A DNA stretch of 64,000 nucleotides from Parapedobacter koreensis (lineage in GTDB: Bacteria; Bacteroidota; Bacteroidia; Sphingobacteriales; Sphingobacteriaceae), in assembly GCF_900109365.1 (NCBI RefSeq), contig NZ_FNZR01000004.1:248001-312000 (forward strand), given 5' to 3'. Under the pieces are notes generated by a model, which saw only the letters and a list, made by a program, of their open reading frames with translations, had not been told where the DNA came from and did not search any database. The stretch's first letter is position 1, and every line of letters starts with the position of its first letter. The position numbers were made by a program, and so were the translations under genes. This document shows positions 25,256 to 35,173 of this stretch, piece by piece.

Positions 25256-25466
25256 TTTTTATCCAAAACGTCCAACCTATTAATATGTAGCAACTCATTG
25301 ATAATTAGTGTCTTTATTGTTTTTAGTTAATTTGTAATGAGATAAATTGTTTTAAATACTCAAAAAATGTACTTTGGCTAAAAAAAAGTGCACTTCTAAA
25401 GGTACCGCTTTGTGCAGCGCACGGACGGGTTTTTAGTGGTTATGCAAATAACAAGGCGATTACTTT

Positions 25467-27923
25467 ATGGCGAAGGATTTGATTAAACAACAAGAAACAG
25501 ACACGTTAAGCACGACCCAAGTATTAGACGATGGGATACACCATGTAAACAATCCGGTATTGGACTTGCCGGAGATTGTCAAAAATTACTTAGGGCCGGT
25601 TGCTGGATTCCACCAAGAAAACAATAACTATTATTTTACCGATGGGGGTGCAAGCGTCGAGATTAAAGTGGTGAGTGACGAAATCATCCGGGTCCGGTTG
25701 GCCCCCAAGAGCCAATTTTTGGAAGACTTTTCTTACGCCGTGCCACAGTCAGACCAGCATGTAGCGGTATATACTTTTGAGGAAGATCAGGAGGCCTATC
25801 GGGTAAAAACCAATACCGTGACGTGCGTTATCCGTAAAGCTGATTTTTTGATAGCTTTCGAAGATCGCGAGGGCAAGGAATACAACAAGGATTATTCGCC
25901 GATGCACTGGGAAGAAAATCCCGATTTCGGTGGCTATTATGTGTACTGCACCAAAGTAGCGCAAGCCAATGAGGCATTTTATGGTTTGGGAGACAAACCC
26001 ACCCACCTGAATGTCCGTGGAAGACGGTTTGCCAATTGGAATTCGGATACGTATTCATTCCAGTTTAACCAGGATCCCTTATACAGGAGCATCCCTTTTT
26101 ATATTGGGCTACACGAGGGTGATGCATATGGCATCTTTTTCGACAATACGTTCAAAACCTATTTTGACTTTGCTGCGGAGGCTTATGACCAAACGAGCTT
26201 TTGGTCCGAAGGCGGGGAACTTCAATATTATTACATCCATGGTCCGCATATGATGGATGTAGTGAAGCGTTATCACAGCATTACCGGTACCCATTATTTG
26301 CCTCCTTTGTGGGCATTGGGTTTCCATCAGTGCCGCTGGAGCTACTACCCCGAAAGCAAAGTGAGAGACCTCGCCCGGAATTTTCGCGAACGTCAGATTC
26401 CATGTGATGCCATTTACCTGGATATCGACTACATGGATGGCTACCGTTGCTTTACGTGGAACAAGCGCTATTTTCCGGATCCGAAGAAAATGATCAAGGA
26501 ATTGGCGGATGATGGCTTCCATACCGTGGTCATCATCGATCCGGGCATCAAGGTAGACGAAAATTATTGGGTATTCAAGGAAGGCAAGAAAAACCGCTAT
26601 TTCTGCCGTAGGGGCGACGACTATTTCATGGAAGGGTATGTATGGCCGGGTCGTTGCCAATTTCCGGATTTCACCAATCAGGAAGTTCGCGAGTGGTGGG
26701 GAGGATTGTTCAAAGGCCTGGTAGAAGCCGGGGTGGCTGGTGTGTGGAATGATATGAACGAGCCTGCGGTATTTGGTAGGGGTACTTTCCCCAATGACGT
26801 TCGCCATAATTTCGACGGTTATCGTGGATCGCACCGGAAAGCGCACAATGTATATGGTATGCAGATGGTGCGTGCTACCTATGAAGGCTTGAAGAACCTG
26901 TTCCAGAAAAAACGTCCATTTACCATTACACGTGCTGCGTATGCGGGTACGCAACGGTATGCTTCCGTTTGGACGGGTGACAATGTAGCCACATGGGATC
27001 ACCTGCGCCTTGGCGCGCTGCAACTTCAACGGCTCTCGGTATCGGGCATGCCGTTCTGTGGCACGGATATCGGCGGGTTCAGTGGCGAGCCGGATGCCGA
27101 GCTGTTTACCCGCTGGATACAATTCGGGGTATTTTCTCCGTTTATGCGGGCGCACTCGGCTGGGGATACCGCAGAGCGCGAGCCCTGGAGCTTCGGGCCG
27201 GATTATGAGGCGCTTAACCGGAAATTTATCGAATTGCGGTACCAACTGCTTCCGTACATCTATTCGGTATTTTGGGAGCACACCAAGTACGGTTTTCCTA
27301 TCTTGCGCCCCATCACCATGGTGGAACAGCGCTTGGATACCAACATCCCGCGCGAAGAAGAATTCTGCTTTGGCGACAAGCTATTGGTATCACCCGTCTT
27401 GTACCAAGGACAACAACGGAAAATGGTCTACCTGCCCGCAGGTGGGTGGTATTATTATTGGGATGATAGCTCATTTGAAGGGGGCAAAGAGCATGAAGTA
27501 AATACACCGATGGATGAGATGCCCCTTTTCGTCAGGGCAGGGACGGTGCTGCCCGAATACCCGGTAATGCAGCACGTCTATGAAAAGAAAATAGAGTCGC
27601 TCAAATTGTTGGTCTACTATACGGCGCAAGAAGCCAATTCGTATATGTACGAGGACCATGGCGATACGTTTGCGTATGAGCAACAGATTTACTTGGAGAA
27701 AAAATTCGTGGTAAAGGGAGCCGCGAAAAGCTTAAAAATCACGCAGTATATTGACGGCTTGTATTCCGAGCGATACGATACATATGATCTGCATTTGGTG
27801 GCGCTACCATTTAAGGTCAGTCGTGTAATGGTAGATGACAAGCCCGCTATAGCGACACAAGATAACCAAGGCCGGTATGTGGTAAAGGTACCGAAGGATT
27901 TCAAAAACATTATCGTTACCTGA
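25467..27923 (+). CDS. GH31-family alpha-glucosidase
   Basis: An 818-residue glycoside hydrolase of family 31 that releases glucose from alpha-linked oligosaccharides. An N-terminal beta-sandwich (about residues 45-270) is followed by the catalytic barrel. The nucleophile Asp429 is in VWNDMNEPAVFG and the acid/base Asp505 in WTGDN; other family motifs are GFHQCRWSYYP, DAIYLDIDYMDGY and GTDIGGFSGEPDAELFTRW. C-terminal beta domains follow. There is no signal peptide, so the enzyme acts in the cytoplasm. It stands 48 bases ahead of glgB, in a glycogen/maltodextrin operon, and probably trims alpha-glucans. The substrate is inferred from the context. Confidence 0.93.
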   Translation: MAKDLIKQQETDTLSTTQVLDDGIHHVNNPVLDLPEIVKNYLGPVAGFHQENNNYYFTDGGASVEIKVVSDEIIRVRLAPKSQFLEDFSYAVPQSDQHVAVYTFEEDQEAYRVKTNTVTCVIRKADFLIAFEDREGKEYNKDYSPMHWEENPDFGGYYVYCTKVAQANEAFYGLGDKPTHLNVRGRRFANWNSDTYSFQFNQDPLYRSIPFYIGLHEGDAYGIFFDNTFKTYFDFAAEAYDQTSFWSEGGELQYYYIHGPHMMDVVKRYHSITGTHYLPPLWALGFHQCRWSYYPESKVRDLARNFRERQIPCDAIYLDIDYMDGYRCFTWNKRYFPDPKKMIKELADDGFHTVVIIDPGIKVDENYWVFKEGKKNRYFCRRGDDYFMEGYVWPGRCQFPDFTNQEVREWWGGLFKGLVEAGVAGVWNDMNEPAVFGRGTFPNDVRHNFDGYRGSHRKAHNVYGMQMVRATYEGLKNLFQKKRPFTITRAAYAGTQRYASVWTGDNVATWDHLRLGALQLQRLSVSGMPFCGTDIGGFSGEPDAELFTRWIQFGVFSPFMRAHSAGDTAEREPWSFGPDYEALNRKFIELRYQLLPYIYSVFWEHTKYGFPILRPITMVEQRLDTNIPREEEFCFGDKLLVSPVLYQGQQRKMVYLPAGGWYYYWDDSSFEGGKEHEVNTPMDEMPLFVRAGTVLPEYPVMQHVYEKKIESLKLLVYYTAQEANSYMYEDHGDTFAYEQQIYLEKKFVVKGAAKSLKITQYIDGLYSERYDTYDLHLVALPFKVSRVMVDDKPAIATQDNQGRYVVKVPKDFKNIIVT

Positions 27924-27971
27924 CGGTAGTTCATTTGGTATCACCACTGATAACTAACAATCCCATTCGCT

Positions 27972-30002
27972 ATGCAGCACACGGTAGAAAACTATTCATT
28001 GTTCACTGATTTTGACGTTAGCCTCTTTCGGGCAGGCAAGCATTACAAACTTTATGAAAAGTTTGGTTCACATGCCCTATTCCACGAAGGGCGATCCGGT
28101 ACTTACTTTGCCGTGTGGGCACCCAATGCCGAAGCTATTTCAGTAGTCGGCAATTTCAACGGATGGAATCCCTATTCGCATGCCTTGCATGTGCGGTGGG
28201 ACGGCTCGGGCATCTGGGAAGGCTTCATCCCCAATATCGGTGTAGGTGAGCTATATAAATACCGTATCCGGTCGTACCAGGGGGAAACGTTGGAAAAAGG
28301 CGATCCCTTTGCACTCCAATGGGAGCAATCGCCGGGAACGGCGTCAGTGGTCTCCACGACATGGTATGAATGGAAAGATGAAGCATGGATGCGTGCAAGA
28401 CACGAGCGTAATGGCCTCAACAAGCCTGTCTCCGTCTACGAGATGCACCTGGGTTCTTGGATACGTAGTCCCGACGATCCGGACAAGTTGCTGGACTATC
28501 GCGGTATCGCGGATAAGCTGGTACCCTATATCAAGGATGCTGGATTCACCCATGTGGAATTATTGCCCGTCATGGAGCATCCGTATTATCCATCCTGGGG
28601 TTACCAAATCACCGGTTATTTCGCCGCTTCTTCGCGTTATGGGTCGCCGCAGGACTTGATGTACCTTATTGAGCAATTGCACCTGAATGATATCGGCGTG
28701 TTATTGGATTGGGTGCCTTCCCATTTTCCGGGGGACGCGCATGGGCTGTACCGTTTTGATGGCACGCATCTATATGAGCATCAGGATCCCCGCCAAGGTT
28801 ACCATCCCGATTGGAGTTCTTACATCTTCAATTATGGACGCAATGAGATACGTTCATTTCTCATCAGCAACGCCATCTTTTGGTTGGAAAGGTACCATGC
28901 GGATGGCCTGCGTGTAGACGCCGTAGCCTCGATGCTGTACCTCGATTATTCGCGCAAGGAGGGCGAATGGATACCCAATGAATACGGTGGCAGGGAAAAC
29001 CTGCAAGCCATTGGTTTTCTTAAAGAATTGAATGAAGCAGTGTACCAGCATTTCCCGGATGTACAGACCATCGCCGAAGAGTCTACTTCGTGGCCGGGCG
29101 TGAGCCGCCCGGTTTACAGTGGCGGCTTGGGTTTTGGCATGAAATGGATGATGGGTTGGATGCACGATACATTGCAGTATTTCAGCCGCGATCCTTTGTT
29201 CCGGCAGCATCATTATGGGCAGCTCACCTTCAGCATGTTGTATGCTTTCCATGAAAATTTCATGCTACCACTTTCGCACGATGAAGTCGTACACGGCAAA
29301 GGATCCATGGTCTATAAAATGCCCGGTGATGAATGGCAGCGGTTTGCCAACCTGCGCGCACTATACCTATATATGTATACACATCCAGGCACCAAATTGT
29401 TATTTATGGGGTGCGAATTTGGGCAGACAGCCGAATGGAATTATAATCAGTCCCTGGATTGGCACTTAGTGCAATACGAACCACATCAAGGTGTTTTTGA
29501 GTTTATCAAATCACTGAATCGTCTATACCGCAACGAGCCGGCGCTTTATGAGCACAGCTTCAGTCCAACGGGTTTTGAGTGGGTAGAGGGCGGTGACGCG
29601 TACAACTCCGTATTGGCCTATGTAAGGAAGGGGATTAGGCGGGAAGACGATGTGTTGGTTGTTTTAAATTTAACACCGATTGTACGTTATTTTTACCGCT
29701 GTGGTTTACCTTCACATGGGGAATGGATAGTGTTGCTCAACTCGGATGATCGGGGTTATTACGGCAGCGGCATTGAACAGTCTGCGGTGCAAGCAGAGCC
29801 TATTCGCTGGATGAACCAAGATTGGTCAGCCCAGCTCACCTTGCCACCGTTGGGAGGCCTCGTGCTAAAGCGGAATCCTGAAAGGCAGGGGGGCAGCACG
29901 GAAGTTCAACAAGAAGTAGTAGCGCCGGTAAAGGCTATACAAGCGAGCAAACCCGCTAAAGCGCGACGCAAAGTAAAAAAAGATCCGGATAACGAAGCAT
30001 GA
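27972..30002 (+). CDS. glgB: 1,4-alpha-glucan branching enzyme
   Basis: A 676-residue GH13 enzyme that makes the alpha-1,6 branches of glycogen. An N-terminal CBM48 domain (about residues 35-130, TYFAVWAPNAEAISVVGNFN) precedes the barrel. Nucleophile Asp316 is in GLRVDAVASMLYLDYSRKEG, the acid Glu369 in IAEEST, and the HDE motif in LPLSHDEVVHGKGSM. The C-terminal 40 residues are an extension rich in Lys, Ala and Pro (KPAKARRKVKKDPDNEA) that is not part of the enzyme core. It stands four bases before glgA. Confidence 0.95.
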   Translation: MQHTVENYSLFTDFDVSLFRAGKHYKLYEKFGSHALFHEGRSGTYFAVWAPNAEAISVVGNFNGWNPYSHALHVRWDGSGIWEGFIPNIGVGELYKYRIRSYQGETLEKGDPFALQWEQSPGTASVVSTTWYEWKDEAWMRARHERNGLNKPVSVYEMHLGSWIRSPDDPDKLLDYRGIADKLVPYIKDAGFTHVELLPVMEHPYYPSWGYQITGYFAASSRYGSPQDLMYLIEQLHLNDIGVLLDWVPSHFPGDAHGLYRFDGTHLYEHQDPRQGYHPDWSSYIFNYGRNEIRSFLISNAIFWLERYHADGLRVDAVASMLYLDYSRKEGEWIPNEYGGRENLQAIGFLKELNEAVYQHFPDVQTIAEESTSWPGVSRPVYSGGLGFGMKWMMGWMHDTLQYFSRDPLFRQHHYGQLTFSMLYAFHENFMLPLSHDEVVHGKGSMVYKMPGDEWQRFANLRALYLYMYTHPGTKLLFMGCEFGQTAEWNYNQSLDWHLVQYEPHQGVFEFIKSLNRLYRNEPALYEHSFSPTGFEWVEGGDAYNSVLAYVRKGIRREDDVLVVLNLTPIVRYFYRCGLPSHGEWIVLLNSDDRGYYGSGIEQSAVQAEPIRWMNQDWSAQLTLPPLGGLVLKRNPERQGGSTEVQQEVVAPVKAIQASKPAKARRKVKKDPDNEA

Positions 30003-30006
30003 TGCT

Positions 30007-31455
30007 ATGGACAATGAGATAATCAGCCACACTTCCAAACCTATCATCCATTTAAGTGCCGAATGCTATCCGGTGGCAAAGGTTGGCGGCCTTGGGGACG
30101 TGGTCGGCGCGTTGCCCAAATACCTGCAAGCAGCCGGGCTATACACTTGGGTGGTCATGCCCTGGTACAACAAGCCGTTCGTCCAGCAACATGACTTTGA
30201 AGTCGTGTACAGCGGCGCTTTTTATCAAGGATCAAGACCATTGACGATAACGGTGTATAAGGAGAAAGACAACGTATTGGGCTTTGGGCTATACCTGATT
30301 AAAATTCCGGGATTGTTGGATAGGGACGAACCCTATGGATATGCCGATGAAAGCGAACAGTTCATCGCTTTCCAGCATGGCTTCCTGCACTGGCTTACGG
30401 AGACCGGTATTATGCCTGATGTGGTGCACTGCCATGACCACCACACCGGGCTCATTCCATTTTTGATGTACTACGGCGAAAAATTTGCTTCCCTGCGGCA
30501 TGTACCTACGGTAGCTACCGTGCATAATGGGCAGTACCAAGGGTGGATGAACTGGAACCAAGCGATTTTATTGCCTGCTTTTGACACGTGGAGATGGGGA
30601 TTATTGGATTGGGATGGGATTATCAATCCGTTGGCGGCGTTGATAAAATGCTGCACCGTGTTTACCACCGTGTCAGAAGGATACCTTCAGGAATTGATGG
30701 AGCAAGCCAACGGGCTGGAACGCCTATTCGCGATGGAACGTGCCAAAAGCGTAGGTATCGTCAATGGCATCGATACCACGATATGGAACCCAGGGGAAGA
30801 TACCATGCTGCATCGAAACTATCACATTACCGATGTGCAATCCGGCAAACGAGCCAATAAGGTGTTCCTGTGCGATGCATACGGATTGGATGCCGAAAAG
30901 CCGTTGCTGGCCTATATCGGTCGGTTTGCCGGTGAGAAAGGAGCTGATCTTTTGCCGGAAATCATTGAAAACATATTGGGCGATGAGCGTGTTGAACTAA
31001 ATATTATGGTATTGGGATCGGGAGACCCACAGGTGCAGTCGGCCATGGCTGATTTAGCAGCGCAATATAAAGGGAGGCTGGGCGTATACATCGGTTATCA
31101 AGAAGATTTATCGCATCGCATCTATGCGGCCGCAGATTTCCTGATCATGCCTTCGCGGGTGGAGCCTTGCGGGCTGAACCAGCTTTATTCCATGCGATAT
31201 GGCACCATTCCCATTGTGCGAAAGACGGGCGGCCTGCGGGATACCGTACCGGATATCGACGAGCCGGATGGATACGGCATCACGTTTATCAATGCCATTG
31301 CCGCTGACGCGGTAGCTGCCGTATACAGGGCTTTGGAATTATATAACGATAAAAGCAGGATGCATCAACTACAAGAACAAGTCATGCGGCTTGATTTCTC
31401 CTGGGACAAATCGGCAGCTAAGTATATGGAAATTTACCAAAATATAACCGCATAA
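30007..31455 (+). CDS. glgA: Glycogen synthase (ADP-glucose)
   Basis: A 482-residue GT5 glycosyltransferase that extends alpha-1,4-glucan from ADP-glucose. The nucleotide-sugar motif KVGGLGDV begins at Lys25. Others are HCHDHHTGLIPFLM, TVHNGQYQGW, FTTVSEGYLQEL, NGIDTTIWNP and the acidic SRVEPCGLNQLYSMRYGTIPIVRKTGGL region with the catalytic Glu. The long insertion in the N-terminal half (residues about 60-110) fits the bacterial form. Glycogen synthases are regulated allosterically, but nothing in the sequence shows how here. The gene lies between glgB and glgC with almost no spacing. Confidence 0.95.
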   Translation: MDNEIISHTSKPIIHLSAECYPVAKVGGLGDVVGALPKYLQAAGLYTWVVMPWYNKPFVQQHDFEVVYSGAFYQGSRPLTITVYKEKDNVLGFGLYLIKIPGLLDRDEPYGYADESEQFIAFQHGFLHWLTETGIMPDVVHCHDHHTGLIPFLMYYGEKFASLRHVPTVATVHNGQYQGWMNWNQAILLPAFDTWRWGLLDWDGIINPLAALIKCCTVFTTVSEGYLQELMEQANGLERLFAMERAKSVGIVNGIDTTIWNPGEDTMLHRNYHITDVQSGKRANKVFLCDAYGLDAEKPLLAYIGRFAGEKGADLLPEIIENILGDERVELNIMVLGSGDPQVQSAMADLAAQYKGRLGVYIGYQEDLSHRIYAAADFLIMPSRVEPCGLNQLYSMRYGTIPIVRKTGGLRDTVPDIDEPDGYGITFINAIAADAVAAVYRALELYNDKSRMHQLQEQVMRLDFSWDKSAAKYMEIYQNITA

Positions 31456-31458
31456 ATT

Positions 31459-32730
31459 ATGATTAAGCACAATGTGATTTCTGTCGTATTGGGAGGGGGG
31501 AAGGGTACCCGTCTTTATCCACTGACGCACCAGCGTTCCAAGCCTGCTGTTCCCATAGCGGGCAAGTATCGGTTGGTGGATATTCCCATTTCTAATTGCC
31601 TCAATTCGGGCTATAACCGGATTTTTGTATTGACGCAATACAATTCGGCCTCATTGAATTCGCACATCAAAAACACTTACAATTTCAGCGTGTTCAGCAA
31701 AGGGTTTGTGGAGATTCTGGCTGCCGAGCAGACCAACGAAGGAGAAAGATGGTATCAAGGTACTGCCGATGCTGTACGGCATTTGCAGCGCTACCTGCAA
31801 CACCATGATTATGAACACTTGCTCATCCTTTCAGGCGACCAGCTGTATCAAATCGATTTCCAGGAAATGATTGAGGCCCATATCGAAACCGGGGCGGAAA
31901 TCTCGGTAGCGACCATTCCGGTCAACGCCAAAGACGCCACGTCTTTCGGCATCCTCAAATCCGATGAGGGAGGAAACATCACGTCATTTATCGAGAAACC
32001 GAATAGCTCGCTGCTGCCGCCATGGGAGTCTGAAGTAGACGAAGATATGAAAGCAATGGGCAGGGTGTACCTGGCATCGATGGGTATTTACGTATTCAAC
32101 AAAAATATACTGAAACAAATTCTTGAGGAAAGCGAAGGCGTGGATTTCGGTAAGGAACTACTACCTGAAGCAATCGGGAACTACAAAATACATAGCTATC
32201 AATATCCAGGGTACTGGACAGATATCGGCAACATTGATTCTTTTTTCGAAGCCAATATTGGGCTTACGGATGATATCCCGCAATTCAACCTGTTTGATAG
32301 GAACACGATATTTTCCCGCGCCCGGATGCTGCCGCCGTCCAAAGTATCGGGCACTACCCTTGACAAAGTGGTCATAGCCGATGGTTGCATCGTGGCCGCG
32401 GAGCACGTCGAGCGCTCGGTGATTGGTATCCGATCGCGTATCGGCACAGGTTCTATCATCAAAACCACCTACATGATGGGGAGTGATTTTTACCAGACCC
32501 TGCATGAGATTGAAGACGCCCGGGCTAACGGTTTTCCACTTGTTGGTGTCGGCGAAAATTGCTACATCGAAAATGCAATATTGGATAAAAGCTGCTGCAT
32601 CGGAGATAATGTGCGTATCACGGGGGGGACGCACCTTGCCGATGGCGATTTCGATACCCATGCTGTCAGGGATGGTATCGTAGTCGTAAAAAAGCGGGCC
32701 GTGTTACCTGCGGGTACGGTCATTGGGTAA
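31459..32730 (+). CDS. glgC: Glucose-1-phosphate adenylyltransferase
   Basis: A 423-residue enzyme that makes ADP-glucose, the substrate of GlgA. The N-terminal nucleotidyltransferase motif is GGGKGTRLYPLTHQRSKPAV, followed by LVDIPISNCLNSGYNRIFVLTQ, the GDQLYQIDF metal region and the Glc-1-P binding stretch FIEKP. The C-terminal part from about residue 290 is the left-handed helix (VVIADGCIVAAEHVERSVIG, CCIGDNVRITGG) that carries allosteric control in the family. It closes the GH31-glgB-glgA-glgC operon; mnmE begins 22 bases later with its own possible promoter. Confidence 0.96.
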   Translation: MIKHNVISVVLGGGKGTRLYPLTHQRSKPAVPIAGKYRLVDIPISNCLNSGYNRIFVLTQYNSASLNSHIKNTYNFSVFSKGFVEILAAEQTNEGERWYQGTADAVRHLQRYLQHHDYEHLLILSGDQLYQIDFQEMIEAHIETGAEISVATIPVNAKDATSFGILKSDEGGNITSFIEKPNSSLLPPWESEVDEDMKAMGRVYLASMGIYVFNKNILKQILEESEGVDFGKELLPEAIGNYKIHSYQYPGYWTDIGNIDSFFEANIGLTDDIPQFNLFDRNTIFSRARMLPPSKVSGTTLDKVVIADGCIVAAEHVERSVIGIRSRIGTGSIIKTTYMMGSDFYQTLHEIEDARANGFPLVGVGENCYIENAILDKSCCIGDNVRITGGTHLADGDFDTHAVRDGIVVVKKRAVLPAGTVIG

Positions 32731-32739
32731 AAGTATTCG

Positions 32740-32747
32740 TACCTTTG
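32740..32747 (+). promoter_or_regulatory. Possible -7 box of mnmE
   Basis: TACCTTTG lies five bases before the mnmE ATG. If used, the mRNA would be leaderless. No clear -33 element is present. Confidence 0.35.
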
Positions 32748-32752
32748 CCCTT

Positions 32753-34114
32753 ATGGCAAACAACGATACCATAGTCGCCTTGGCTACGGCCACCGGCAAC
32801 GGCGCAATCGCCGTGATCCGGCTGTCCGGCGCTGAGGCGATAACCATAGCCAATCAGGTTTTCAAAGGCAAAGATTTAACCAAGCAACCGTCCCATACTA
32901 TCCATTTTGGTACCATCCGCGATGGGGACGATATATTGGATGAAGTCTTGGTATCTCTTTTTGTCGCGCCGCATTCCTATACGGGCGAACAGGTGGTAGA
33001 GATTTCAACCCACAATTCCCGGTATATTATCGAGCGGATTATCCAACTGCTGATCCGGCATGGTGCCCGTGCAGCCCAACCCGGCGAGTTTACCTTGCGG
33101 GCATTTCTTAACGGCCGGATGGATCTTTCACAAGCGGAAGCCGTGGCAGATCTCATCGCATCTACATCAGCGGCATCCCACCAAGTAGCGATGCAGCAGA
33201 TGCGGGGTGGTTTTTCCAATATCCTGAAGCAACTACGTGAGCAGCTTATCCAGTTTGCTTCGTTGATAGAGCTCGAACTGGACTTTTCCGAAGAAGATGT
33301 GGAGTTCGCCAACCGTGGGCAACTTAGCGCACTCGTTGTCGAAATCAATAGCATCATCCAAAAGCTAATTGGCTCGTTTGAGCAGGGAAACGTGCTGAAA
33401 AATGGCGTGCCGGTGGTCATTGCGGGCAGACCCAACGTGGGCAAGTCTACATTGCTCAACACGCTGCTAAATGAGGAGCGGGCTATCGTTTCAGACATTG
33501 CAGGCACCACACGCGATACCATCGAAGATGAAATCAACATTGATGGCGTGATGTTCCGTTTTATCGATACTGCGGGTATCCGGGATACACGGGATGTCAT
33601 CGAAGCAAAAGGCGTAGCGCGTACCCGGGAGAAAATGCGGCAAGCACGGCTCATCATCTACTTGGCCGATCCGCAACAAGACGATAGGGCGGAAATAGAA
33701 AGTCAGGTAGCTGAAGTCGCCCAGTTGAACGTGCCTTTTGTGGTCGTGGTCAATAAAGTGGATTTGCTCAAACAGGATCAGGTGGATACCCTCCTTGCCA
33801 TCGAACCGTTGTTTATCTCTGCCAAAAACAAGGTAGGTGTGGAGGAGTTGAAGCACGAATTGTTACGCAAGGTAAACTTGCATAACCTCGATATGGACGA
33901 TGTCTTGGTGACCAACATCCGCCATGTGGAGGCCTTGCGGAAAACGGAAGACGCGCTGCAACGCGTGCTGCAAGGTATTGATAACGCCGTGACATCCGAT
34001 TTCCTGGCGATGGACATTAGGCAGGCACTGCACCACTTGGGTGAAATCACCGGACAAGTCAGCACAGATGATTTACTGGATAATATTTTCAGCAAGTTCT
34101 GCATCGGCAAATAG
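32753..34114 (+). CDS. mnmE: tRNA modification GTPase MnmE
   Basis: A 453-residue GTPase that, with MnmG, modifies the wobble uridine of several tRNAs to the carboxymethylaminomethyl series. The N-terminal folate-binding part (about residues 1-115) contains HNSRYIIERIIQLLIRHGARAA. The G domain has G1 GRPNVGKST near residue 225, the DTAG G3 and NKVD G4. It ends with the universal FSKFCIGK, where the Cys is catalytic. I chose ATG 32753 (MANNDTIVALATATGNGAI), the family start. It overlaps nothing and ends two bases before the convergent unknown gene. Confidence 0.97.
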   Translation: MANNDTIVALATATGNGAIAVIRLSGAEAITIANQVFKGKDLTKQPSHTIHFGTIRDGDDILDEVLVSLFVAPHSYTGEQVVEISTHNSRYIIERIIQLLIRHGARAAQPGEFTLRAFLNGRMDLSQAEAVADLIASTSAASHQVAMQQMRGGFSNILKQLREQLIQFASLIELELDFSEEDVEFANRGQLSALVVEINSIIQKLIGSFEQGNVLKNGVPVVIAGRPNVGKSTLLNTLLNEERAIVSDIAGTTRDTIEDEINIDGVMFRFIDTAGIRDTRDVIEAKGVARTREKMRQARLIIYLADPQQDDRAEIESQVAEVAQLNVPFVVVVNKVDLLKQDQVDTLLAIEPLFISAKNKVGVEELKHELLRKVNLHNLDMDDVLVTNIRHVEALRKTEDALQRVLQGIDNAVTSDFLAMDIRQALHHLGEITGQVSTDDLLDNIFSKFCIGK

Positions 34115-34116
34115 CG

Positions 34117-34986
34117 CTACCTTTTTGGCGCTTTTGTTTTTAAACGTAATACTCGATGTGAGATTCGTTCCCTGGTATCTCCAAAAGAAGAAAAATCATC
34201 AGCTGACGGTGGCTGGAGTAGATCGCGCGCTCCCGATGCCGCCATTTCAGGGGTTACATGGAAGGCGTCAAGGATGATGGAGGGGTAGAAGTCGTTGTTG
34301 GTAGTTTGGGTACGCTGCCCCAGCCAATTCAATGAGAAATAACGCAGGCATAGCACCACGAGTACAATATACCCTTCGGGCAACAGTTTGTTGCACTGCC
34401 AGTCGATTTCGGTAGGGGCATGGTCCGTTTCTGCAACGTCGAATCCCGCACAATCAACGATTTGCACGTTTCCTTTTCGGAAGTTGAATGCGACGACAAA
34501 GATACTGAAACTGCCGTTCGGCCGGAAGAAGTTCGGTGGATAGACGATGTTATCACCAGGGACGAAAGGCCCCAGTTGGAACCGGATGGAGCCGTTGGCC
34601 GCCACATCAAGCTTAGGCGACACCGCTACCAGTTTCTCGAATGGAGCCTTCTCATTAAACGAGAATCCCTTCAATTGTCCGAGGTCGGCATCATGAAGGT
34701 CGCGCTCGCCTATTTCATTTTCAGCGGTACGGATACAGGCGGCAACGGTTGCTGTGAACCGCCGTACCATGTTGCCATCACATTCCTCATATACATTATG
34801 AAAAACGTCGCGCATGAATTTGGCTTGCCTGGCAGCCAGCCCGAATTCGAGCGCACTCAGCTTTGAGGAAAGCGTCTGTTTTACCCGTTTGGGCGATATC
34901 TGCATAATTTGCTTGTCTTTGTAGCCCCGATAAACGATGTTGTCGATTTTCCCCCTTATTTTTCCATTTTTATCCCGTGATGCCAT
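34117..34986 (-). CDS. Unknown protein, 289 residues
   Basis: I do not recognise the family. There is no signal peptide or membrane segment. The N-terminal part is basic and Gly-containing (KNGKIRGKIDNIVYRGYKDK, then SPKRVKQTLSSK), reminiscent of the opening of some uncharacterised Bacteroidota proteins (DUF6266-like; only a resemblance). The middle has helices (FGLAARQAKFMRDVFHNVYEE), and the rest is mixed with beta segments rich in aromatic residues (VYPPNFFRPNGSFSIFVVAFNF). It is convergent with mnmE, ending two bases away, and its upstream region carries phased repeats and a plus-strand promoter. It may be an accessory gene. Confidence 0.65.
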   Translation of the reverse strand: MASRDKNGKIRGKIDNIVYRGYKDKQIMQISPKRVKQTLSSKLSALEFGLAARQAKFMRDVFHNVYEECDGNMVRRFTATVAACIRTAENEIGERDLHDADLGQLKGFSFNEKAPFEKLVAVSPKLDVAANGSIRFQLGPFVPGDNIVYPPNFFRPNGSFSIFVVAFNFRKGNVQIVDCAGFDVAETDHAPTEIDWQCNKLLPEGYIVLVVLCLRYFSLNWLGQRTQTTNNDFYPSIILDAFHVTPEMAASGARDLLQPPSADDFSSFGDTRERISHRVLRLKTKAPKR

Positions 34987-34996
34987 GGTAAATGAT

Positions 34997-35027
34997 TTTG
35001 AAGTGGTTTAAATTATTGCTATCTTTG
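34997..35027 (+). promoter_or_regulatory. Orphan promoter pointing into a gene-free stretch
   Basis: TTTG, 19 bases, TATCTTTG on the plus strand: a full consensus match. No gene of more than about 15 codons follows on this strand before the convergent transglutaminase gene. A non-coding transcript over the repeats at 35141-35217 is possible. Confidence 0.45.
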
Positions 35028-35140
35028 ATATAGCTACCTACCGTTTGTCCCCTTTCTTATTTTTCTTCCTACCGTATCCAGACCCTCCTGGTATCCGATT
35101 CGCTATGTATTCGCCATGTCTCAATTTAGTATCATCAAAT

Positions 35141-35158
35141 AGTCCATAATGACTCCAT
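35141..35158 (-). repeat. Two 11-base repeat units, inverted orientation
   Basis: On the minus strand this reads ATGGAGTCATTATGGACT, the same two-unit pattern as the array at 35174-35217 with one mismatch. It can pair with the array as an 18-base stem with a 16-base loop. Confidence 0.7.
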
Positions 35159-35173
35159 GAAAACTGCCGGATT

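Noticed and set aside
26109-27281. A 390-codon open frame on the minus strand
   Set aside because: It lies entirely opposite the GH31 coding region and is a by-product of its codon use; there is no family similarity.
32977-33657. A 226-codon open frame on the minus strand
   Set aside because: It is the antisense shadow of mnmE, rich in Ser and without recognisable domains.
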